Positions 23,628 through 36,223 of a stretch of 64,000 nt of DNA are shown piece by piece. Under the pieces are notes generated by a model. It was given only the letters and a program-made list of their open reading frames with translations. It was not told the origin of the DNA and did no database searches. The translations under genes were made by a program, and so were the position numbers. Source of the DNA: Trema orientale (lineage: Eukaryota > Streptophyta > Magnoliopsida > Rosales > Cannabaceae); NCBI GenBank assembly GCA_002914845.1, contig JXTC01000212.1, positions 158,718 to 222,717 on the forward strand, given 5' to 3'. Each line of letters begins with the position of its first letter. Within the stretch, counting starts at the first letter, position 1.

Positions 23628-25230
23628 CAGTTGTCTTGTATAATGAATCGCACTGAGTTTCCTCAAGGAATGAAATTTGGACAGCTCGCAGTGAATGGTA
23701 GCGAGCTAATCTTTGACAAATGATAGACTGATGTTGATGCAGCTCGCTGTTGGTGGCAGCTCAGTCAAGTCAAGCGAGCAGGATTATATCACAGACTTAA
23801 AGTGCGAGCTGGGATGCAGGCTTACAAATAACTTTTAGGCTTGTTGCTGTTCTTCTTGAGCTGATCTTTTCATCTAGGAAAATTCCACGTACGAAAATTG
23901 CTCCCCAAGCTCCATTGGTTCTTTAAAAGGCATATGGAGCTTCATCTTCTTCTTGAACTTGGTCACATTTCTTTAGAATTACTTTTTTTTTTGGCACATT
24001 AGCTATCATTAGGAATTCTGAGAAGGCCAGAATTGAGACTTCTATGCATCGTTGTAGTTCATAGATGATGGATGAACTTGTAAGACAAAGAACAGTATGC
24101 ATATGCCTTGGTCATACTTAGATTAGTATGAAAACAATTCAAATGTGAATCGAATTTTACCAGGCAATTGAGGTTGCATGATTATTTTCTATGTTTTAGC
24201 GGGCTGTCGTTCTTATGAGGCGAGCTCTAGTTCAACAAACTGATGAATAGGTTGAAAGACTATGACTTCACATAGGAGATTTTGATTTCCCAAAGGATTG
24301 TGACCTTAATTGATTAGGAATTCTCCCACCTTATCTGGTTGTTAATGCAGATTGGTCCTGACTTTTCACTATGTGAGCATGGCTTAACTTTGCATGAGCA
24401 TAGCTTGTTTTTATGTAAGCTGTGCTTGACTTAGTGCGAACAGGGCTCGACTTGGTGCAAGTGGTGCTTGACTTAATGCGAGCAGAGCTCGACTTCGTAT
24501 CCGTTCAACTTGATAAAGAAGTTGTTAGGATGGGTTAGGTTGCTTCTGAGAGATGCGAATGGAGTGGTTCACCCATGAATGTCAATCTCGTTTTTAGAAG
24601 TTCCATGTTAAAGATTGTAGTAGCGACATTTCATTCGGCACTTTGGACATTTTACGTAGTCAATTATCATTCATGGAGGGACGTCACGTTATACGACATG
24701 CTGAGCATGAAGCGAAGAAAAAGATTCAGGGATCTTCGAATTTCTAAAATTGGGTTCGAAAATTATGCTTCTCTAGGTTGTAAATGCATTAGACCCTTAG
24801 GAGGAAATTGGAAAATGTACATCTAATCCTATTGTCCCCCGAGTATTAAGGTGCTCGCTAGTTATGATGGTATCATGGACTACCAAGAAAAAATTGCCTG
24901 GGAGGAGCACTTCTTGGAGAGAGCTCGTTAGGTGGCGAGCTTGAGTAGAGTGTTGGCATAGGGATTTCGTTGATAGAGTATAGCTCATATAAGCATGGTG
25001 GATCTCAAATGTAGCTATTTTGCTCTAGAGAGCTCGTTGGTGATGCAAACCTTTGAGTACTCTTTCCAAGGGTGAGATGAATAATGCTCGTATAAAAGGG
25101 AGCTCGATTTCAAGAGCTACTTATTGAAACCGTGATCGCCATTGTTTCTATTGTCTCCTCTTTGGAGTGCTCTTTTTCAGACAGCTCGATTTTTTGCCTT
25201 TTCAACCTCACAAGATATTCTTGGGAGGAT
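23628..25230. other. Unassigned stretch, probably Tat LTR/leader debris
   Basis: No gene is supported. AGCTCG/GAGCTCG strings are frequent. A short tandem array near 24370-24510 alternates GTGCTTGACTTAGTGCGA and GGGCTCGACTTGGTGCAA. TATAAAAG at 25091-25098 followed by a CT-rich leader suggests a plus-oriented LTR promoter. The minus-strand gag that follows shares the AGCTCG-rich flavour of the Tat element at 42.8-47.9 kb. Confidence 0.35.
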
Positions 25231-25237
25231 TCCACCT

Positions 25238-25827
25238 TCAGACGGTGATCATATCTTTGATAAAGTCCATGAGAGTTCTACATTCTTGTTTTTGTATTTT
25301 CTCCCTCAGTTTGCTTTCAGGTCGCACCTCTGCCATCATTAAGAAAAGGACTCTATTTTTTGGGGCATAAATGACATTTGCGAGCTTAGTTATGATGCGG
25401 TTGAGGTATGATTTGAGGCTTTCTTTGGGGCCTTGGTGAATATTTGCTAGAGTCTTCAGAGGATTGTGAAGTTCCTCATAGCCTGAAACAGTCTTAAGAA
25501 CGCAGTTTGAAATTGCTGCCAAAAAGAAATCGTACCAGCCTATAGTCCTTTGAACTGGTTCTTCACTAGTTCTGTTAGGGTTCTTAGGAAACAACGACAA
25601 CATACGAGGTTGGCTACTCGAGGAAGCTCCAAGTGATCCTGTGGGTCGATCTTTTCCTCGAATGTGCTCATTGAAGGTAACTTGAATCCAGCAGGGAGTG
25701 ACGCAACACAGAAGTTTTTGTTGAAGGGCGAATTGCGACTATTAGTGAGCTCGTCATCATGTACAAGCAGTGCATCTAAAGCTACTCTAAGACCATCAAT
25801 ATCAGTATTTTCCGAGGAGTTGATCAT
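25238..25827 (-). pseudogene. Tat-like gypsy gag fragment
   Basis: The minus strand reads the linker and capsid-like gag of Tat elements: LPAGFKLPSMSTFEEKIDPQDHLE near 25625-25690 and ELHNPLKTLANIHQGPKESLKSYLNRI near 25400-25470. The equivalent DGLKMLTITAYEGKMDPRDHLE segment occurs in the Tat element near 47600-47680. The fragment is cut at both ends and broken. Confidence 0.72.
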
Positions 25828-25942
25828 TATCTCTATAGGCTCCTAATTGTTATTATGGTGTAAGCTCGATTGCTGCAACTTATGAGGAGCTTCAGTTGTA
25901 TCATCAGCTTGCTGGAAGGGTGTTTTCGTCAATTCACAAATC

Positions 25943-26107
25943 TTAACTTCCAAGATACTGAAGTTCGAACCATATAATTACTACTAGTCCTTTAGTAAGT
26001 CAAAATGATAAAATTCATAAAAGTAAGTCCGACAATCACTAGAATTAAGGCAATCTTACAATAGTACTAGGTTAGTGAATGATAGAATATTGAGTTACAA
26101 CACTTAA
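25943..26107 (-). repeat. Copia LTR fragment
   Basis: Matches part of the solo LTR at about 1010-1200 on the same strand (TTCCAAGATACtgGAGTTCG, then TAGTCCTTTAGTAA and ACACTTAACCTCAAATT). It abuts the Tekay integrase fragment at its right edge without a visible target duplication. Confidence 0.7.
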
Positions 26108-26109
26108 CC

Positions 26110-27258
26110 TCAAATTAAAGCTGTGTAGAGCAGTGTCTGACGTGTCAGCAAGTTGAAGCTCAACATCAAAGACGTGCTAGGAAATTAAAGCTTTTGAACA
26201 TACCCCAACGGAAATAGGAAGAGATTGCTCCAGATCTTGTTGTTAGACTTCCTAAGATAACTAAGGGACATGATGCTATTTGGATAATTGTGGATAGATA
26301 TACCAAATCAGCTCATTTTTTTCCAGTTAGAATAACCTATAACTTGGACCAGTTTGCTCGGTTATATGTCCAGGAGATTGTGAGACTACATGATGTTCCA
26401 AAAGTTATCATTTCTGACCAAGATTCTAGATTTACTTCAAAATTTTGGAGGAGTGTTCAAGAGGCAATGGGTACAAAATTAGCATTCAGTACAGCTTTTT
26501 ATCCTCAAACTGATAGACAATCAGAGAGAACTATACAGGCACTTAAAGATATGCTCAGAGCTTGTGTGTTGGATTTCTATGGATCTTGAAGCAAATACTT
26601 GCCACTTATAGAATTTGCTTATAATAACAGTTACCAAGCATCTATTAAAATGCTCCCATATGAAGCATTGTATGAAAGAAAGTGCAGATCTCCTATTCAT
26701 TGGGATGAGATAAGGGAGAGAAAATTTCTTGGTCCAGAATTGATAAGAGAGACAAATGAGGCAGCAGAAAAGATTCGAAAAAGGATATTAGCTACTCAAA
26801 GTAGATAGAAACGTTATTCAGATCCTCAATGAAGAAAACTAGAATTTAATGTTGAAGATAAAGTATTCGTGAAGGTTACTCCCGTAAAAGGAATAATGAG
26901 ATTTGGGAAAAAAGGAAAACTAAGTCCCAGATATGTAGGTCCCTTTAAGATACTCGACAAAGTTGGAGATGTTGCCTATAGACTCGCTTTTCTACCTTCA
27001 TTATCGAACGTACACAATGTATTTCATGTCTCTATGTTAAGAAGGTACATTTTAAATCCTTCACATGTTTTAAATTATGAGCAATTAGAGCTAAATAAAG
27101 ACGTGAGTTACGAGGAACATCCAGTGGAGATTTTGGATAAACTTAGAAACAAGAAAATCCCTTTGGTCAAAGTATTGTGGAAGAACCACGAAATAGAAGA
27201 GGCCACATGGGAAAGAGAAGAAAAGATGAAAACTAAGTATCCACACTTATTTGGATAA
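26110..27258 (+). pseudogene. Tekay-like integrase with chromodomain
   Basis: The segment starts within the HHCC zinc domain (a CxxC-QQV motif), continues with the integrase core (MDRYTKSAHFFPV, then ISDQDSRFTSKFW and FYPQTDRQSERTIQ, then IEFAYNNSYQASI), then the GPFKILDKVGDVAYRLAFLP segment. It ends with a chromodomain (LWKNHEIEEATWE, then KYPHLFG). The chromodomain assigns it to the plant chromoviruses, probably Tekay. No RT is attached to the left. The copy is broken. Confidence 0.82.
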
Positions 27259-27296
27259 GCAAATTTCGAGGACAAAATTTATAAGGAGGGGAGAAT

Positions 27297-27565
27297 TGTG
27301 GTGCCCGAGATTCTTACATGCATATTAAGTCAATAATAAATATATTTCAATTGCATATTAGGCATCTAGGAGTCATTAGTACCACTTTCATAGTAGCATG
27401 CTCATTCTTTATGTTATGTGCATTTACATATATATTATTACACTAATAATTGTCGAAGTGTCCCGATGCAGTATAAAGATTCAATATCCTCAGAATGAGA
27501 GCATGGTGTGCTAAAAGAAGAAAAAATATATTTATGAAGGCTATTCTATGTGTACATTATAGGTT
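27297..27565 (+). repeat. Start of the 3' LTR of the Tekay-like fragment
   Basis: TGTGGTGCCC at 27297 follows a purine-rich tract (ATAAGGAGGGGAGAAT) just after the chromodomain stop, the standard plant chromovirus layout. The first ~270 bases match 31468-31735 well. The sequence then changes to a copia LTR, so the rest is interrupted or lost. Confidence 0.72.
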
Positions 27566-29348
27566 AAATTAACCTAACACTTAGAAAAAACATACATGCA
27601 TGCAAATATGGAAAACACATGATCACATCATGAACGCAGTGGAAAAAATAGTGGATTTAGGTTTTAAAATTTTTTTACATGAAAACAGTTTTCATAACCA
27701 TGGAACATGCATATATCATTTACAGGATCATGTATAACATAAATCAAATCTAGATGCATAAACCCTACTGATGAGATTAGGATTTACCTCTTGTAGCGTG
27801 CTCCTTCTTGATCTCCTTATTGATGATCAAACCTCCAACCCCAGATCTACTTGTCTAAGCTCTTGCTCTTGGTTGACGAGGCGAGTGGGCACCAAGTCGA
27901 ATCCTACGTTGGAGAACAATCAATAACACCTTCTTGATCCTATGGAACACCGGGACTTGAGATGGGACTTTGAGATTGCAAAAAACTTTTTATCTCCTCT
28001 CCTCTCAGCCTTGGCCGATTTTTTTACTCTCTCTCCATATGTCTACGCGTGTAGCACTTCTAAAATTACTGTACAGTTTTTTCTCTCATATATCTTATAT
28101 ATATGGGGCTAAAAACTGCTAATCTTAGTCTAACTAGGATTGGGCTTGTTCTCAATTTGGGCTTTGCGTGTATTTTTATAAACATGTCCAACTCATGAAA
28201 CTTATTTATAAAAATACCAACTTATGTGTAGAATTATTATTTTACACAGTTTCATGAAACTAATTTCACAAATACCACCAACCAATTAATGAGTTTTATT
28301 GAGTTAGACAAGGGAGCTATTGGATCCAAATAATCTAAGCTCTAATAGTATGATAAATACATTGTAACTCTTATTATGGTATTTATATAAATACTATTAG
28401 TAAAGGGGATACTTAACTAAAGGCCCAATACTGTACTCTTAGATTAGATATCATGCTTTTTATAGAGATTTAATCAACTAGCCTTGATTAACCGATCCAT
28501 CTAGCATATTCTATACCACATATAGGATTCCTATACAGTGCCGTAGTTGGATAGGTGAAATTACCATAATACCCCTTCAACACATATTTACCTTTAAGTT
28601 ACCATCTTTCTATCAAGGAATAATGTTATCGATAATTTTGTTCTGAATGGTCATTTAGACAAAATTATCAACGAATTCACAAAGTGAATACTAAGATCTT
28701 AGACTTAATTATTCCATTTATCTTGAAAGAACCTAAAGTGGCATTAATACACAGTGTCCTTAACTATTTGATGTTTCCATCAATTCATAAGCCATAACCT
28801 CCAATATGCCAGAGTTCACTTCTAATTTCATAGGGACTGGTCTTTTAACAAATCAAAAGGCTATAACCCATGAAAGAAAGTCCAGTCAAATATCAAGGAT
28901 TAAGATCTACATGCTAAGGGCTAATTTGTGGTAATATAAGAATTGAATTACGGCACTCCAATTCTTTATATTGCCTGGTCTAGTTCAATACACATAACTT
29001 ATTTATGTTGTACTAGTGTTTCTATCAGAAGTCTGACACTTCAATGATTTGAGACACATCATTCACGTTGAGATAGACAAACATTACAATCTTTAGTGAA
29101 TAAAGTATTCCATCTTTATTTACAGCTTGTGAACTAATTCATTTAGACTTAGATAAAGAAACAAGTCTCCCCATAATTAACACTTAATCATGTTTGTTTC
29201 TTTATACACAAATAAAGTCTTGAAATCTTTTTTAGATAAATAAACTATTCAACAGAGACAGTTTAATTTAGCAAATATCATAATTGAACATTGTTTATTC
29301 TAAAAAGGTAAAATTAAAAATCTACTTTTTAGGGCAAATATCCCAACA
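27566..29348 (-). repeat. 3' LTR of minus-strand copia element A
   Basis: The right end ATATCCCAACA at 29348 is the reverse of a copia LTR start (TGTTGGGATAT), immediately next to a polypurine tract. It contains the ATGCAGCGGAA-like string (near 27640) and CT-rich leader (28015-28035) seen in copia LTRs, and its 28795-28980 part resembles the solo LTR at 42-1619. The left limit is approximate. Confidence 0.65.
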
Positions 29349-30740
29349 ATCTCGCACTTGTCTGAAAAGCAGTTACCCAAAATAATGTAATAAAAGCCCA
29401 AAAATATTCTAAATGACCGAAATTAATAAAAGCAAAAATTAATTGTTCAACTAACAACTTAAATACTAAGAAAAACAATGAAGATCATAAGCTCTCTATT
29501 CATCACCTTCTTGACGGACTTGTCTCTCATCCTCCAAAAAGTCTCCACTTCTGCTGATGAAGGTAGTATTGGTAGATTATCTATAGAGAATATAGCCCTT
29601 CTCTTCCTTTGGATAGCCAAGCAGAAAACAAATTTCTGAGTTCTTGTCAACTTTATCTCCTAATTTCTTGTACGGGTATACTTCACAACCCCATACCTTT
29701 AGATGCTCTAAGCTCTCTACATAGCCCATCCACATATAAAAAGGTGTCGAAGTAACTCTATCTGAAGGAGTAAAGTTAAGGATGTACGAAGCTGTCTTTA
29801 AAGCCTAATCCCAGTACCTTTTGGACAGCAGCGACTCCTTGTACATTAGCTCTATGGTATACTTGAGTCTGATGTTGTACCTCTCAGTAGCTCCTATATG
29901 AATATGCTCATAGATAGTCGCATATTCGTAAGGAATAGCAAGATTGGCTAGTGTTGGCCTCAACAGGTCTCGTAGAGAATCTATATGTCCATGCTCAGCT
30001 TCAATCTTGAACTTCTTGACTTTAGTGTCATGTTGCATCCGTACCCTTCTGTCGAACTGATGGAAAGATTCTGGGACTTCATCATATTTCTTGAGAAAAT
30101 AGACTTGACCGAAGTCCGAATATTTATCAACAAAAGTGATAAACATAGTATGCTTGTTGTAGGAAACTACCTCTATTGGTTCACAGATATGCACATGTAC
30201 GCACTCTAAACATACCTCATCTTTCTCATAACGAGTGGCCAGATGATGATTGTACTCTACAGGCTTCCTGCAATCCTCACAGTCTATGTCACTGTTGATA
30301 TCAATTTCATGTAAATGACTCAGCTCTATAAGTCTGCGAATTTCTGAGCATGGCATATGTCCGAGTCGCTTGTGCTAATCGGTAGTGTTACGCTCCTTCC
30401 TAATGTCTTTCACCATCTCTTGGAGTGTAGTAATACTCATAATTGAAGATGGTATACTTTGTGGCTTTGGGGTTAGGACATAAAGTCCATTCTGTATTTC
30501 TCTCACACAGTACAGCAGATTGTTATAGAAGACATGCAACTTCTTGTCAAATACGAAGTGGTAGCCTTCCTTGTACATCTTCGATACCGAAAGAGCATTC
30601 ATACTAAACTCCGGTGCGTAGTAGCAGTTTTTCATGATCATAGAGCTATCATTGATCTCCAAGTAGGCATCACCCATGTCTTTAATTCGAACTCTTCGAT
30701 TGTCTATGACTTCCACACAACGATCAGCATCAACTAATTG
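29349..30740 (-). pseudogene. Copia element A: polypurine tract, integrase and pre-integrase fragments
   Basis: Minus strand. The polypurine tract GACAAGTGCGAGAT (29349-29362) touches the LTR. A fragment near 30375-30716 encodes the GAG-pre-integrase domain (NCYYAPEFSMNALSVSKM), and 29805-30356 the zinc-domain/integrase core region (ATRYEKDEVCLECVH, then FVDKYSDFGQVYFL). 29459-29700 looks like post-integrase sequence. No reverse transcriptase was recognised. Broken. Confidence 0.72.
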
Positions 30741-31467
30741 ATAAAATTCCCAATTACAAAAAAGTCATATAATAAATCCAATTCATAATCGAATTTAATG
30801 AATTCAATTCATAATTAAATTCAGTAAGTTTAATTCTCAATTAAACACATAGAGAAAAATAATCGAATACAAACATCTTTGTTTCGATTGAATTTTGCAG
30901 TAAGATAATAAAACGCCTCAACAAAGGTGTTCATTTTCTTAAATTAGATAATAAATACCTCAACAAGGGTATTAATTATCAGGAATGAACTTTGAAAAAA
31001 TCACCAACTCTTGTGATTTTCAAATGAAAATAACTGATTTAAAATCAGAAGACAACTGTGCAAGATATTATAGTACACATAGAGTAAAATAAGAAACATA
31101 AATATAATGACATATAATCAAGCAAGAAGATTATGAGTTATGCTCTTATTGGTCATTTGGAAACTAAGGATAAACTATGGACAAGTATACAAATTATGAT
31201 CCTCTTAGTACTCAACTAAGTTTGCTAGTTTATCTGAATATAAAAGAATTTAGAATACTTAACATTAAATCTATTAAGATAAAATGCATGTGTAAGAATC
31301 CTTAAGACTGTCACAAATATTCAAGCTATTTTGACTTACCACAGATCACAAGTTACCTACGGGTAATCATGTAAATCTACAAGTCAAATGTGAACAATTC
31401 ACTTTAGACAAAAAGACAAATATCTCATATTTTAGTTTGCAAATTACCTTGTTTATCGGTCCATAGA
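30741..31467. other. AT-rich stretch without recognisable gene
   Basis: Between copia element A and a Tekay-type LTR. Holds repeated AATTCAATTCATAATTAAA-like phrases near 30780-30850 and a duplicated ACGCCTCAACAAAGG/ATACCTCAACAAGGG phrase near 30915 and 30957. Probably retroelement leader, but unproven. Confidence 0.3.
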
Positions 31468-32770
31468 TGTGACATCCAGCTCCTCACATAATTAAGAGAG
31501 CTAATAATAAACATGTTCTAATTGCATACTAGACATCTAGAAGTCATTAATACTAGTTTCATAAAAATATGCCCATATTATGTGCATTTACATACATGTT
31601 ATTATACTAATGATTGTCAAAGTGTCCCAATGCAGTGTAAAAGCTCAATACCCTCAGAGAGAGAGCTTGGTGTATGACAAGAACGAAGAATATATTCATG
31701 AATAGCAATACTATATGCACATACATTAAGATCATGTTGGTTGACAACTAGGTCAAATAGTAGTTTTTCGGTAAAATGCAATTTTCACGCACTTCGGGGC
31801 CAAATTTATTGTGTGTTTAACACGTCGAATAGGCTTAATCTAATGTTTAGGATTCATTTATAGCATTTTATTGGTCGGCCCTAGGTAAGCACGAGGTGGC
31901 AGTCACGGTACTAAATTGGTGTTTAGTTACACTAAACTAGCTTAGATTCAGCTTAATCGCGTAGTGTCAATTTTGTGCATTCTATTAATTGGTCATTGAT
32001 ACTATATTTGTATTCTTAATTAGAGTCTAATTGACTTATTTTTATGTTTAATGATTGGTTATGGGGCTANNNNNNNNNNNNNNNNNNNNNNNNNNNNNNN
32101 NNNNNNNNNNNNNNNNNNNNNNNNNNNNNNNNNNNNNNNCAATTCTCTACTTGTTTCCACTTAAATAATGGTTTATTCAGGTCCTCTTAAGTTCAAAAAT
32201 CTATTTCTAAGCCTTGGGAATCAGTTTGGTGGAGATAGAAGGCAAGAACACTAACAAAGACTCAAACTAGTCAAGGTGAGGTTTATGTTAGATTTTGAAT
32301 TTGTAATGATTTTCCTTTATTTCAGCTCTAAAGCCTAAGCTATTATTTGATGAATAATGGTCCTAGGAACCCTTATGTATTGCTAGAAATATAAAATTTA
32401 AGTGGAGGATTAAAGTTAGACCTAAAGCCCCAAAGTTTACTATTTATGGAGTTAGGTATTTTATGTGTAGTAGATTAAGTTTTCTATGTTTGTGACCTGA
32501 TTTCTTAAGCTTGGAGTGTCTATTTTATTGATCCTATTGTTTATTTCACTTATTTGGTGGCTGGTTCTAATGGCACACAAGGGTAAAAGTGGTTTAGACT
32601 TTGTCCAAATGGAAAGGAATTCAAGTGCACTCATGTTGTACAGAAAGATCCTAATTGATGTGTATATGTGAGAATTGGACTGTTAATTGTTATTGCAGGT
32701 TTAAAACTATGATTTTAATCATGTGGGAATGTCCTAAAAATAGGGGAGGTGCTGTCCAAATGTTTTTAAA
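31468..32770 (+). repeat. Tekay-type LTR (with assembly gap)
   Basis: Starts TGTGACATCC and its first ~270 bases match the LTR start at 27297. It continues through GGTAGATAGAAGGC-type sequence to about 32770, where a copia LTR edge begins. Interrupted by 70 N at 32070-32139. No primer site or internal domains attached. Confidence 0.6.
32070..32139. other. Assembly gap (70 N)
   Basis: Run of N inside the LTR-like sequence; actual length unknown. Confidence 0.99.
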
Positions 32771-34260
32771 ATGAAATGACACTATTTAGGAGCAAATAAA
32801 CAAAGAAACTACTTTCTAAGGCATATTCCCAATAATCTCTCACTTGTCCTTTAAAGCAGATATAGTATATCACGCAGTCCTATTGCTTCTAAGTCATCCT
32901 CAAATACTTTGATTGCCAAAGATTTTAGTAGATCAGCAAGATTTTCTGTAAAGGCTATCTTACTCACTATAACGTCTCCCTACTAGGGTTAACACATAAC
33001 AAAAAGTTGATCATTTTGAGTATATTTTTAGATCGAGCATCTTAATTAATATATCTAACAAAATTCAGATCTTTCTCTAGAATAGACAAGCATATAGTTC
33101 CTATTTCCTTGAAGATACTTAAGGATATGCTTGACTATAATTCTATGTTCAGATTCTAGATTAGATTATTAACAACTTACAATCCCAACCGCATAATAAA
33201 TATCATGCTATTATGCTAACCAAATTCTTATTGATCATACTCATCCTATATTATTCCCAATGATTAGTATAAAATTAATATATAAAATTGAAAAAATCAC
33301 TTTGTTACCCTGAATCTTTTATAGATATAAGATTCGTCTATGTATCATTCAAATCGACAAATTATAGATAAATGCTTAAGTCTATAAATTAGATTTCTAA
33401 AGTTTCACAAACTTTGCTTTAGATACAGCCATCAAGATTGCTATTCAGGAAAGCTATCTTGATGTCCATTTGCTATATTTCATATTCAAGAGATACGACT
33501 ATTAAAAAGAGTATATCAATAGACTTGATCATAGCAACAGAATAGACATTATTTCTGTATATAATTCTTTTGCAACTAACTTGCCTTGAAAGTCTTTACT
33601 TTCCCATCTATACCTCTTTTCTCTTATAGACTAATTTACACTTAAAAAGTTTTACTCCTTCAGGTGGATCTATAAGATTCCAGATTTTGTTTGAATACCA
33701 GATTGTCTCACAATCCTTCCACTACAATGAGAGTCTAATATATGTTGATTTTCTAGTAATTTATTATTCCTAAGTACTTACTCTACTCTATCTTTTATAG
33801 ACAGGCTGATCACATCATCAGTTAGTTCCTTAAGAAATAACTTATTTTGGAGTTAAATACTTCATATAATTTTTTTCTAAGTAAGAGGCTTTTGTTCTAA
33901 TAAATATTTTCTTCCTTCAGCACTATAGAAGTAACATCCTTCTATTTCTTTTGGGTTATCCTATAAGCAGATACAATTAGAATTGTTATTCTAACTTAAT
34001 CATTTTCCCTTTCAGCAAATATATTGGATAGCCATAAATATAGTTATGACATAAACTAGTTTTATGTCCTTTCTATATTTCAAAAATGGTGTCTTAGGTA
34101 TTGACTTAGATGGAACTCTGTTAGCAGGCATATCACCATCTCTGAGAGGTATCCCAAAAGATTTTGTAATAATGAACAATTAAAGACAACCTAATCATAG
34201 CCAAAAGTTTTCATTGCCTGTGAGATATTCCTAAGAATTCTCTATAAAGGTATTCAATAC
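32771..34260 (-). mobile_element. Copia element B: LTR edge, RNase H, RT and integrase end
   Basis: On the minus strand the LTR start TATTGGGAATATGCC ends at about 32833, with the polypurine tract GACAAGTGAGAGAT beside it. Going upstream (rightward) come the RNase H tail (ENLADLLKSLAIKVFEDDLEA near 32870-32950), the RT region (33000-33720, including the DPPEGVK start motif near 33650) and the integrase C-terminal region to 34260. The order is that of Ty1/copia. Heavily broken and older-looking than element A. Confidence 0.68.
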
Positions 34261-34304
34261 TTTGATCCAATCGATAAGTCCTTATACTTTTCCTAATTAC
34301 TTTT

Positions 34305-34683
34305 TGATGAGTGTATACTCACAAATCAAGTATTGTCCAAGTTTAAATAATTATAAGTTCTCAAGCATTTGTGTTGTTTTAATGTTGTTTAGTGTTTTTA
34401 TTATAGAAAATCAGAAATTGAGACTTAGTGTATATTTGGCACCAAAAAGGAGAAGTTTATGAAGCTGTTAATCGCCGAAACGAAGCCCGGAGCATCGAAG
34501 GGAGATAAAAAGCTCAACTAGACCAGCAGCTAGGTGCCGCAGTGCCTAGAAATGGGCACTGTGGTACCTCAGCTCTAGAGCACTAGTGCCGCAGTGCCCA
34601 GTGCCCTGAAAGTGACATCGCAGTGCCTCAACATCAGAAACATTGGCACTACGGTGCCAAAAATGGGCACCGTGGTGCCAATT
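34305..34683 (+). repeat. Athila-type LTR fragment with minisatellite
   Basis: Starts TGATGAGTGTATACTCACAA, a diverged relative of the Athila LTR start (AAGTGTATTTTACACTTATC), and continues with TTATAAGTTCTCAAGCATTT and a TGTTGTTT run like that LTR. A GCAGTGCC/GGCACTG minisatellite occupies 34515-34690. It joins Tat protease sequence directly. Confidence 0.55.
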
Positions 34684-36223
34684 CATTTTTCAGCACGCAC
34701 ACAAGCTGTGTTTTTTCCTTTCTTCATTGGAAATTTCATCAAGAGATGGTACGTAGAGATGACCGCTTTAAGGGCGTTGAGAGTTGGTCTCCCTATGATG
34801 GCATTGTACGACGATCTCTTGTTCACCACCAAGAAGTATACCATCTTTGTGACTTGGGTTGGGGCATTACTGACCATAAGGTGAAGCTTGATGGATCCCT
34901 CAGCCTGGACGCACTCTCCATCGAACTGATAGAATGGCATCCTCGCATGTCTCTTCTCGACCCCATCGAGTCTTAGCTGGTCGAAGGCACTTTTGAATAA
35001 AATATTTGCTAGCTCCTAGTGTCTATCAAGAAGTAGAAGACTCAGCTATTGGTGATTCAAAGGGTCACCACTAGGGGATCGTTATAGGGATGGACAAGCC
35101 TCGAGGCCTCTTCCTTGTCGAAGGATTTTGGAATTGGCGGGGTTCGTCGGCCTCTTAGTCAACTTGGAAACATTGATCTGGTCGCCTCGGGCCACGTCCC
35201 TTGCTTCATGAGCATAGGCCTTCTGAGCCCAAGAGTTGTCCCCTGTAGTTAGGCCTCCTGATATGGTAAGGACGGAGTGATCCGTGTTCCTATTATCTTC
35301 ATGGGTCTTCGTCTTGCCTTTGGCTTGGTCGCTTCTTGACATTGCTCTTTCGACGTAAGCGTGCAAATGTCTATTTTGGACCAGCCTTTCTATTTTCTCC
35401 TTAAATTGGTAGTGGTCGTCGTTCGTGTGCCAATGGTTCTAATGGAAATTGCTGAATTTGTTCTTACCTTTTTTGCTTAGGTCACTGCAGATTGGACCTA
35501 GGAACCAGAACATGCCTCTGTCCTTCATTTCCATCAGAACTTGTTCATGAAACTTCGTGAGGGAGGTGAAGGATTTAAATTTGTTCGAGTATGAGGGTTT
35601 TCTGTTGGCCCTTGAGTCCAGGCCTTTGTTCTTTTTGGCCTCGGGCTGAGGGGCCCCGCATCTCTTCCTCTTACTTTGGCTCTTTCCTTCTTCTGCCTCT
35701 TTAATTGTTTGCCTCGACTTTTTGTACTCTTCGAGGGTAGCTATTTTGTTGATTTCGTCCACCAAGTCGGCATATGTTTTGGGAGTATGTTTGGTCAGGT
35801 ACCATAGGAAGTCTCCATCTTGGAGGCCCCTTTGGCAATATTCCTTGATGGTCTAATCTGATAACCCTTCTGTTTGAAGAGCCACCTTTCTGAACTGGGC
35901 AATGTAGTAGGTAAGTGACTCTTTCTTCCCCTAACTTATATTCTTCAGGTGGCCCTTCTTGGTCTCAGATCGGCTAATTTGTCTAGGAACTTTTTAGTTA
36001 GTTGTCGAAAACTGGAGATGGAACCGGGTTCAAGTGTCTTGTACCATATTCGGGCTGAATCTGAGAGTAAGAGAGAGAAGCCCTTACAAAGTAGAGGTTC
36101 GTTGGCACCGTGCATCACCATCCAGTCTTAGTACATACCGACGTGCTCAACTAGATTTCTGCTCCTATCGTGGATTATGAAGCTAGGCATCTTGAATTCT
36201 TTAGGCTTCACCGTGTCTATTAT
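34684..36223 (-). pseudogene. Tat-like gypsy gag-protease fragment
   Basis: On the minus strand, a gag part (SFRQLTKKFLDKLADL near 35960-36010, then TFGEE-like linker and a Lys-rich QTIKEAEEGKSQSKRKR segment near 35650-35720) leads to a protease segment at 34683-34940 (VNKRSSYNAIIGRPTLNALK). The latter is the strand and flap block characteristic of plant Tat proteases. The right end stops abruptly inside gag at the border of the 36.2-kb repeat. Broken. Confidence 0.72.

Noticed and set aside
29985-30209. Plus-strand 74-aa ORF
   Set aside because: Shadow of the minus-strand copia integrase segment.
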